From Sipunculus nudus (taxonomy: Eukaryota; Annelida; Sipuncula; Golfingiida; Sipunculidae), in assembly GCA_026874595.1 (NCBI GenBank), contig CM049307.1, positions 60,148,870-60,212,869 on the forward strand: a stretch of 64,000 bases of DNA. Direction: 5' to 3'. How positions within the stretch are numbered: the first letter of the stretch is position 1; each line of letters opens with the position of its first letter. The translations under genes and the position numbers were made by a program. The notes below the pieces were generated by a model, which ran no database searches, had not been told where the DNA came from, and was given only the letters and a program-made list of their open reading frames with translations. Shown one piece after another: positions 55,800 through 64,000 of the stretch.

Positions 55800-57280
55800 A
55801 ACTTTTGCCTTATCTATTGCTTATTAATTTACAAACTAGCTAAAGTGAAGTTAGTCCGATGGCCCGTGGAACAAAATGTACACCCGTCACGGATGTGTTG
55901 TTGGATTATCTATTAATTTAAAACAGCTTAGTCAGACTTCATATTTTTCTGTCGTATTTGGGATCCAATCAAACTGGTCTTCTATTGCAAATAATGAACG
56001 GGTAGGGTAAGCTAGTGACAAAAATACAGATTCCGAAACCTTCGTGTTTATTAATTTTACTCATAATAGTCGTACATTTATACAAGAATTATGCGAATGA
56101 ATGTATTGATAAAATTTACCGATTCCCATTATAAGATCCACATTAATAATTAAATACCATGAAAGATTCGTCCTCCTTTTAATAGTTCATGGCATTGGTG
56201 CTTTGGGAAATGACGAATAGGAGTTCTTTGGTATATTGATCATAACCAAAGATGCAATATGACCGTGAATATAGCCGTATATAAAAGGTATAGCACATGC
56301 TTACACAACAATATAATTATAAGCAAAAAATACTCATAGAACACACACAAAATCGCTTAAATGACCGCAGTGTTTATATGTTACAGCATCTGACAAAAAA
56401 GCGGAATACGCTCACACGCAGGTGCACAAATTCTGTTATTATATTTTACAGCCTAAAAAAACAAGTTATAGCGGATTGATTAACACAAGAAAAACAGGGG
56501 AGGCATGGAGTACGTTGTACATAGACTTGCGGTTGACACTGCAATAGAAAAATGAATGGTGACCTTGTAAAATGTAATTCAGTTGGGGTAAATGTTATTG
56601 CCTTAGCCGCCATTATATTATAACTAAGATTTACTCCTATGATATGTAGATTTATAGAACACTTGGAGATTGGAAAATTTGGGTAAAAATACATAGATGG
56701 GCCAGATTGCTCCACCTTAGCAAGGTTTCTGAAAGATGCACTCAGACAAAAACGTTTGGAGAAATATGTCGAAGGATGCCTGCTAAATAAAATTGGTAAC
56801 AAATGTAATTTACAGGTTTAATATATAAAAAAAGGAAAGTTTATTTAAATACGATAAATGTAGACGGTACCACCTGCAGGAAGATGATGGAAACTTACAG
56901 AAAAAAACACCTCTTTTTCTAATTGCCGAATGTACACATTTACATATATAATGAACATACACATGAAAATCAATAGACAAGCATAGACATGAAAAAAAAA
57001 TTAACATTAACCTATATTTATACAACTTCGTTTCGTTACCATTAATTCCATTTTTAACAGACATTTGTCTTCTAATATAGACAAATTAGAAATAAGTCCA
57101 AATATCGGTAGTATTGATTCAGCATGTTATGTATATAATGTATAACATGTATAGCAAGGATCCATCAACACACAATGGATAATTATGTTGGTGAGTTATA
57201 TGTAAACATCCTGGACTATAGAAACAGTTCAATGTTATGTTATGATAATAAATACAAATAATAAATAATTTTACTTATCT
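55800..57280. other. Intergenic stretch without recognised content
   Basis: AT-rich. The 118-codon - strand frame at 56446-56802 and the 84-codon frame at 56810 show no recognisable motif. Confidence 0.3.
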
Positions 57281-57284
57281 CGTT

Positions 57285-57455
57285 TCCATGCCATAGTATC
57301 TCGTTCCCACGCGATAGTATCGCATGGCCAAGCGATTAGTATAGTTATCTGGTTCCCACGCGATATTATCGCGTGGCGACTTGATAATAATTTTGTTCCC
57401 ACGCGATACTATCGCGTGGCCATGCGATGATATCGTGCGGGCACGAGATAATAAA
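57285..57455. repeat. Array of 21 bp palindromes (CCACGCGATANTATCGCGTGG)
   Basis: Two perfect copies (57356-57376 and 57399-57419) and a one-mismatch copy (57307-57327), 49 and 43 bp apart, plus flanking half-copies (ATCTCGTTCC, CATGCGATGATATCGTGCG). Each can form a hairpin with a one-base loop. Confidence 0.9.
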
Positions 57456-57764
57456 TAATTTTTTTGTGGGTCCTATACAAGCGACCGTATCAATAAAATC
57501 TGCAAGTAGAGATATGCAATTACTGGATGCAGGTAGGGAAAGAGGTTGGCTAAGCCCAATGATGGCTGATCTGTTGGATAGCACAGCGAGGTTTCGAAGA
57601 TATGACCCAAGCAAGTCCACCAGTCTTCAAGGGCCTTCAACATGCACCAAACATAAAAGCCAAACAAGTTTTCTTATTTATTCCTCAATGTGTGTGCAAT
57701 AAGTATATTCTCTTGTACAGACTGTAATAGACTACCCCCTCCCTATATCAATCCCATATGTGCG

Positions 57765-57880
57765 TATATATATATATATATATATGTTTAAATGTGTATA
57801 TATGTGTTTATATATATATATATATGTATATATATATGTATATATGTTTGTATATATGTATATCTATATATATATGTATT
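57765..57880. repeat. (TA)n / TATATG microsatellite
   Basis: Alternating TA interrupted by G at irregular intervals; open frames through it read YIYIYVYI and are artefacts. Confidence 0.9.
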
Positions 57881-58131
57881 TACTGGAAAAACATATAAAG
57901 AGTACCTGTATTCCTCAATGTTCAGTTAGTATATTATCCTGTACTAGACTTATAGACTACCTTAGCTGCTTTGTTGAGCCCTAACATTTTTTCTCTAACA
58001 GCTGCCAGGGCACCCTACATGTCGTCGGATGCCCACTTGCCATGTTTGCCTTTTGCTTTCATGGATGCCCGCGTAGTCATGTCGGCTAAAGTACTAGCCC
58101 TTTAAATTTTCTATTGTTTTTGTAAAGGTAC

Positions 58132-58438
58132 GTTTCCATGTGCGCGTATATGCGTATGTGCGTATATGCGTGAAAAAATATGTGTGTTTTCATGAGCGCG
58201 CGCGTATATATGCGTGAACTGGCAGACTAATATATTTGTACAGTGGATCGAGCAGGCCTTCCACAAAAAGATACTGAAGTGACGTCTTATACCCCGAATC
58301 CCCGAGTTCGCGCAGACCCTATGCGTGAAAATCGCTCCCTCATTCGCATATACGCTGACGGACACATGGAAACACCCAAGTTACAAAATCATATGGGTGA
58401 TTTTTCACGCATATACACATATACGTGCACATGGAAAC
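58132..58438 (+). mobile_element. MITE with GTTTCCATGTGCGCGTATA ends, copy 2 (complete)
   Basis: The left end GTTTCCATGTGCGCGTATAT...GCGTGAAAAA is mirrored by the right end TTTTTCACGCATATACAC...GCACATGGAAAC, inverted repeats of about 37 bp. Internal GCGTATATGCGTGAA motifs repeat the TIR sequence. 307 bp long, non-coding. Target-site duplication not clear. Confidence 0.8.
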
Positions 58439-58974
58439 ATCCGACCATAAGTCAATATCAATGTAATCTAGAAAAAGAAGTAAATCGAATGAAGTTTTCC
58501 TTTGATTTATAAGGTTAACCCACCTGTGTGTAATTTGGACCACCGGTCCATATTACACTATAGGGCCTATTAGCCAAAATCAAATCTGCCAGTTCTAGGC
58601 CCATGAATTAAAGCTGTGTAATGTTGGGACAAGATGAGATCTTCATTGAATACCAGTCAGAAAACATCGATATTTATATGCACGGAAAATGAGAACAAAC
58701 TATAAAATTAACATCTTAAAGTTGAATATTCGCCAAAACTTGCACCTATACCTTTCCTGCTTCGTTCTGGTACTATTTTTCCAAATATGGATTTTAGGGT
58801 GTGTCAACTTACACGGACGTCCAAATTACACGGATTTCCCCTATCCATAAAAATGCCCGACAGTCCTGCTAGAAGGATATTGTAACTATGGTAAGGGTCA
58901 CACATATTTTTCACGGATATGCACCACATAAGATTTTGGTTTGCCAAAGGGTTAATACCGGTATCCCTTTCAGC

Positions 58975-59094
58975 TCAATATGCATCCTATCATCATATCA
59001 AACTTTCAGTCACACTTAGCTCAGTATAAACGTGATTCTGCCATTTTACATGCAATCTTATACAAGCACACTTGCAAGCAAAACGAGCTAAATA

Positions 59095-59150
<56 letters not shown>

Positions 59151-59265
59151 GAACACGATTATGCAGTGAAAAAAAACCAAGAAAATATAGGAGATGAGGG
59201 CGTAAAGGCCGGAAAGTATAATAAAATAATAGACCATTTTCATAGGAAAAGATAGGTAAAATAGG
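58975..59265 (+). repeat. Dispersed repeat family D, copy 2, with (TA)n
   Basis: It shares flanking blocks with 13290-13485 (ATCATATCAAACTTTCAGTCA, GCAGTGAAAA, ATAGGAGAT). A pure (TA)n of about 52 bp (59096-59148) occupies the middle. Confidence 0.45.
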
Positions 59266-59403
59266 CAATTAGATAGACGTTTCAAGCAAAATGGAAAGCA
59301 GAAAACATTATAGTATAATGGCGCTGAATGCAAACATGCAGATAAGCAAAATACTTGTTTCTTCTGTCGAGACTTTTTTTTTTAAAAAAGGGAATCATAG
59401 ATG

Positions 59404-61436
59404 AACAAGTGGCCCATGGGCCATGACGCTCAGCTGAATTCAAGGAATGTTGAACAATGAGCAAAATGACTGCTAGAGTGCAAACAAATCATGAATATTG
59501 TGAAGAGTCCTTAGAAATGGGTTTCAGTGAGCTTTTGGACAGATGACCACTTCATTTGAAGGTCTCATAAAAAGAAAGAAAAAAATGCGTAAAACTTTGA
59601 AAAAATACAGGTATTGCCACCAGTCTGCAGGAACTGATGAAACACTCCATGATCAATATATATCCAAAGAATCATGGCTATCAAGGCATTAGTTATTCAG
59701 ATACTGGAGCTTTTGTTTGTATCAAATTTTTAATTATTCTTGGGGCTATTTATGAGCCCCATAGCTCGGAGAATATGGGTAACAGAAACCTAATTTCAGG
59801 TTTTCAAGGAGATTTTTCATTAGTCTCCCTGGATGTCAAGTAAGAAGATTCTAGGTTCAGCAGTTACAGTTTGTGCCATTTTAACAGATTACCTTAATTT
59901 GAAGGTCTCATGAATAGAGAAAAAATGCCTAAAAATTGAAAAAAAAAATACATGTGGCACCACCAGTTAGCAGGAACTGATGGAACACTCCATGATCAAT
60001 ATGCCTGCAAAGAATCATGGAGATCAATGCATTAGTTATTCAGATACTGGAGCTTTTGTATCAAATTTTAATTATTCTGAGGGGTACTTACTACGAAGGA
60101 TATGGGTAACAGAGACCTAATTTCATGTTTTCACAGAGACTTTTCATGAACCTCCCTTGATGTCAAGTTAAAAGAATCTAGGTCCAGCGGTTACAATTTG
60201 TGCCCTGTTAACAGATGACAGCTTCTTTGAAGGTCTCAAAAATAAAGAAAAAAAAAATCGTAAAGATTGGAAAAAAATACAGGTGGCGCCACCAGTTTGC
60301 AGGAACTGATTGAACATGCCATGATCAATATTCATGCAAAGAATCATGGTGATCAATGCAGTAGTTATTCAGATATTTGAACTTTTGTATCAAATTTTGC
60401 ATTATTCTGGGGGGTACTTTGGAGCCCTATAGTTCAAAGGATATGGGAAACAGAGACCTAATTTCAAGTTATCAAGGAGATTTTTCATGGACCTCCCTGG
60501 ATTTTAAGTTTGAAGATTCCAGGTCCAGTGGTTACGATTTGTGCCCTGTTAACAGATGACAGTTTCATTGAGGTTTGAAAAATAGAGAAAAAAATTGGTA
60601 AAAATTGGAAAAAATACAGGTGGCGCCACCAGTCTGCAGAAAGTGATGGAACATCCCATGATCAATGTTCATGCAAAGAATCACGATGATCAATGCGGTA
60701 GTTATTCAGATACTTGAGCTTTTGTATCAAAGTTTGCATTATTCTGGGGGTACTTTTGAGCCCCATAGCTCGAAGGATATGGGTAAAAGAGACCTAATTT
60801 CAGGTTTTGAAGAATATTTTTACGGACATTCCTGGATGTTAAGTTTGAAGATTCCAGGTCGAGTGGTTAAGATTTGTGCCCTGTTAACAGATGACAGTTT
60901 CATTGCAAATCTTAAAAAAAGAGAAAATATTCGAAAAAAATATAGGTGGCGCCACCAGTCTGCAGAAAGTGATGGAACATCCCATGATCAATATTCATGC
61001 AAAGAATCATGATGATCAATGCGGTAGTTATTCAGATACTTGAGCTTTTGTATCAAATTTTGCATTATTCTGGCGGTACTTTTGAGCCCCATAGCTCGAA
61101 GGATATGGGTAACAGAGACCTTAATTCAGGTTTTGAGGAAGATTTTTATGGACCTCCCTGGAAGTTTGAAGATTCCAGGTCCAGTGGTTACGATTTGTGC
61201 CCTGTTAACAGATGACAGCTTCATTGCAGATCTTAAAAAAAAAAAAGAGAAAAAAATTCGTAAAAATTGGAAAAAATACAGGTGGCGCCACCAGACTGCA
61301 GGAAGTGATGGAACATGCCATGATCAATATTCAAGCAAAGAATCATGATTTTTCATGGACCTCCCTGGATGTCAAGTGAGAAGATTCCAGGTCCAGTGGT
61401 TACGATTTGTGCCCTTTCAGTCAGCTGAGCTAAAAA
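59404..61436 (-). mobile_element. TAGCTCAG-family element, inverted, with six tandem about 335 bp modules
   Basis: Read on the - strand it begins TTTTTAGCTCAGCTGACTG and ends CATGGCCCATGGGCCACTTGTT, the family ends. GCCACCAG landmarks at about 59617, 59960, 60289, 60627, 60952 and 61288 mark six modules 325-343 bp apart, each with a CATGATCAATAT block, AGCCCxATAGCTCGAAGGATATGGG and GTTACGATTTGTGCCCTGTTAAC. Open frames across the modules are repeat shadows. Confidence 0.8.
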
Positions 61437-61439
61437 CGG

Positions 61440-62690
61440 GCCACGATCGCAATTTAAGGGCAGCTAGGATTTAGGATGCAATGGGTAAAACTAGCTATTA
61501 TTGAAGCAGAGACCCTTTTTATCCGTTCAATAACATACAAAATCAACTGTAAAAGAAAATAAATATTTACCCAAAATACAATTATGGAGGATCCTAATAG
61601 CTGTGTATTTAATATTATTAAATTGTCAATCAAGTTTGGTCTCTTTGTACGGACACTTATCTCACTGTAAGTCATTGACACTGACACCGTTATCTGGCAG
61701 AGGAATTCTGTATCAATACGACGGACGAGTCTTTAGCTTAAGGATAGTTTGTGTAATTTTCCACGCAGCATGTATTAAAATCCTTCGTAAGTTGTCCAGT
61801 TGCAGGTGCATGTGCTTAGCTCAGCTTTTGTTAAATGTAATATGTTACGTTATACACTATAGTTTTGTATATTCCAGATATTCACACCCTTTGTTTATAC
61901 TGCATGTGATACCCGCATCAGTGATGATATCATTTAGTTCGTATCTAGTCGCATCTGTCCGGGTGATTCACAAGCACGTGGTTCCTGCGTAACACCCATG
62001 ACAACAACACGGGGGCGGATCTAAGTTTTCCGTCTGGTGTGTCAAAACATACCCAGCCATGTATAAATCTAACATAAAATCTTGCTCATCTAGAAAACGG
62101 TTGACGCCGTCTTGTCATTTGCCGGGTTCCCGGTATCAAACTAAAGTGCTTTATTGGCGATGACATTTTGCAAAATCAACTAATAAACGGTTACCGTCCA
62201 TGGAAATACAGTCTAAATGTAGGAGCTCATAATAACAGTTTAACACAAAATGATAATTCGTATCTACAAACCGTGGTTTTTTTAAATCCCCATGCTTTAA
62301 TCGATCCAACCATCACATGTTTTTGCTCCTTACTGACAGGGATACGTAACTATATAGTCTATGTAAGATAATAGTATATATACCGTATTCTCATATTAGA
62401 GAAATCCAGTTTTTAATAATGACAAAAGGTAAATGAAGGTCTAGATATTCTAGTGTTTTTTTTAACAATAAATCCTCCTTGGTTTTACTTTCAATCAATT
62501 GCTGATTTATGACACACATATTTGTCTCGACATGTTATCTTGAGGACATGGGATAGAATTTTACAAATGCTGGTTCCCCCCCCCCCCCCCCCCCCTTCCC
62601 CCCGCCCTACTGCATCCGCGCCTGCAACAGACAAGGCCAGATCAACACCACCTGATAACTCACGTGTCATGTGACTTCAAGCGGCCCGTC
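61440..62690. other. Intergenic stretch; C20 tract, no gene recognised
   Basis: A 129-codon frame at 61603-61992 has no recognisable motif. A C20 run lies at 62576-62595. Confidence 0.3.
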
Positions 62691-62699
62691 CAGGTCTTT

Positions 62700-62829
62700 G
62701 TGACAATCACCTTTGTTGAGCGTCTTGATCAGAAACCTTGATCTGCAGTAAAAGCGGTGATGCATATCTGGACGGACTGGTCAGTGATTTGTATGGACCG
62801 GAGGTGTTCGGTGCGGTGCGGTCGACAAG
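62700..62829 (+). other. Candidate 5' non-coding exon of the heparanase-like gene
   Basis: CpG-rich sequence (GGTGCGGTGCGGTCGACAAG) ends at a strong donor GTATGT at 62830. It is followed by an acceptor (TTTCAACAG) at 63486, giving a 657 bp intron. Inferred from splice-site quality and position only. Confidence 0.35.
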
Positions 62830-63103
62830 GTATGTATCATATATACATGATGTAGTTAATATTCCGTTTATTTATCGGCTACACTATAATGGTCTGCAAA
62901 CGAACTTAAATTTTACAAGTAGTAACACCTATAAAATAATTTATAAATTTTATTATATTTATTTGTGAAATTATATGAATTGTAAACTGAGGCATATATG
63001 TATTACCTGCGACGTTTATTATACAGTCATAATCCATTGAAACCATTGAATCAAAAACTATTCTGGAGGCGCTCTCTACCACCCGGAGCACACGTTTGTT
63101 GAA

Positions 63104-63362
63104 CTATAAATCTGCATTCAAAGGAATGCAAGCCCCCCCCCCCCCGTTCATTTGTGAATATTCCTTGATGACGTTTCTGAACCCGGATCATATGCCGGAT
63201 CTATACCAAAAATTATCGATTCTTCATTGGCCCATTCCCGGAATGCCCTGAAAATTTTATGAAATTCCGTTCATGATTCCGTGAGTTATTTTGTGAACAA
63301 ACGCACAAACACACACACACACGAATGGGGATAGACGCATACATCATGGCGGAGGCAATAAT
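63104..63362 (+). repeat. Dispersed repeat family C, copy 3
   Basis: AATCTGCATTCAAAGGAATGCAAGCC, a C13-14 run, TTTCTGAACCCGGATCATATG, ATTCTTCATTGGCCCAT, GTGAGTTATTTTGTGAACAAAC and a (CA)n tail. This is the most complete copy at the 3' side. Confidence 0.55.
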
Positions 63363-63486
63363 ATATCCTGCTGGGTCTGATTTTTTAAAATAAATCCATA
63401 CAGTGATAGGTTTATTAAGTGTTATATTTACCGTGCATTGTCATGAAGAATAGAGGATATTATTATTTTATTTTTAATTTCAACAG

Positions 63487-63831
63487 AGTGCTACATGGAA
63501 TTAAAGGACTGACACAGCTGAGAAAAAAATCGGTTGAGAGTTGTTAAGGAATAAAAATAACCAGAGGAAGTTCGCCACGAAAGCTGTGCTGGAGAAAATT
63601 AGAAAAACCTGTTACAAGAGTGACTATAAACAACATGGGTCTGGGTAGCTCCTTTTTTGCCCTTGCTTTTTATGCCACACTGTTGTGGGTATACAACAAC
63701 TACTGCCAGGCCAAATTCACTGCGTATCTGCACATCCAAGAAGGCGTCCTCCACCGGGCGGATGAACGGTTCCTCAGTGTGGCTTTAGGGTCGACCCAGA
63801 TCTGTAAAGGGGTGGACAATCTTCGTTTAGG
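63487..63831 (+). CDS. First coding exon of a possible heparanase-like (GH79) protein; gene continues beyond window
   Basis: The exon probably opens at 63487 after TTTCAACAG; the coding start is ATG at 63635 and the donor is at 63832 (TTAGG|GTAATT), giving 65 codons plus two bases. The peptide starts with a hydrophobic leader (SSFFALAFYATLLWVYNNY), then VLHRADERFLSVALGSTQICKG. An H-x-V/A-D-x-RFLS-V-x-L/I-D-like segment near the N-terminus is characteristic of heparanase and related GH79 beta-glucuronidases, which cleave heparan sulfate and start with a signal peptide. The catalytic glutamates would lie in later exons, outside the window. A short upstream ORF (M-E-L-K-D-stop, about 63499) precedes the start. 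An in-frame ATG at 63620 would add five residues. Confidence 0.45.
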
Positions 63832-63919
63832 GTAATTTTTTTTAGCTTGAGACTTGATAATATTATTTTGTTTTTGTTTTGGTTTCTAATTATAATAAGT
63901 ATCCAATTAGATGTGACAT

Positions 63920-64000
63920 TATTAATCATTATATAATATGATATAATAAAATATAATATAATATTATATTATCATATTATAATATTATATTATATTATAG
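63920..64000. repeat. AT-rich TATAATAT repeat at window edge
   Basis: Irregular ATAATATAATATT sequence made only of A and T except for a few bases, running off the window. Confidence 0.8.

Noticed and set aside
57285-57455. CRISPR-like spacing of palindromic repeats
   Set aside because: Animal genome, only three units with irregular spacing and no leader or cas genes; it is a palindrome array.
59088-59333. Frames containing long IYIYIY runs
   Set aside because: Translations of the (TA)n microsatellite.
60665-61348. Overlapping frames of 102-115 codons
   Set aside because: They repeat the same peptide because of the 335 bp tandem modules; no codon signature.
61603-61992. 129-codon frame
   Set aside because: No motif, no recognised homology, biased to Leu/Ser/Ile as expected of AT-rich chance frames.

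Overview
This is a eukaryotic, AT-rich, intron-rich window from a bilaterian animal, most likely a lophotrochozoan and probably a mollusc (perhaps a bivalve). The taxonomic guess rests on two things: a long GT-AG-spliced animal receptor gene, and dispersed repeats that begin TTTTAGCTCAGCTGACT followed by (CCGT)n-rich sequence, a style I associate with bivalve genomes. The exact species cannot be read from the window.

The backbone is one complete gene on the + strand, 3538-37159: a type I BMP receptor (BMPR1, ALK3/ALK6, thickveins class). I assembled eleven coding exons whose splice phases all agree, giving a 518-residue protein: signal peptide, ten-cysteine activin-receptor ectodomain ending in a CC-x5-CN box, one membrane helix, GS box and serine/threonine kinase. 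The L45 loop has the BMP-type sequence. Intron 1 is about 20 kb and holds a 1.4 kb minisatellite (7.25-8.6 kb) and many transposons. Introns 3 and 9 each begin with tandem repeats that appear to have grown out of the exon/intron junction itself, so the 5' splice site has been copied several times.

Three other gene-level signals are present. A small two-helix membrane protein resembling the CD225/dispanin family lies on the - strand (52349-52753), with a plausible 5' non-coding exon near 53.9 kb. The first coding exon of a possible heparanase-like (GH79) protein lies on the + strand at 63635-63831 and the gene runs off the window. A degraded, 5'-truncated LINE with reverse transcriptase fragments lies on the - strand at 44.4-46.7 kb.

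Most of the rest is mobile-element DNA. (1) A family of 1-2.6 kb elements (call it the TAGCTCAG family) has at least nine full or partial copies; two near-identical copies flank BMPR1 exon 2, and some copies carry arrays of AGGTCA half-sites. (2) There are hAT-like elements with CAGGGTT or TAGTG termini and near-perfect 7-8 bp flanking repeats. (3) There are MITEs ending in TTAA-AGGGGCC. (4) Other TIR elements, SINE-like repeats, palindromic arrays and microsatellites fill much of the remainder. No CRISPR array, operon, rRNA or intact tRNA gene was seen.
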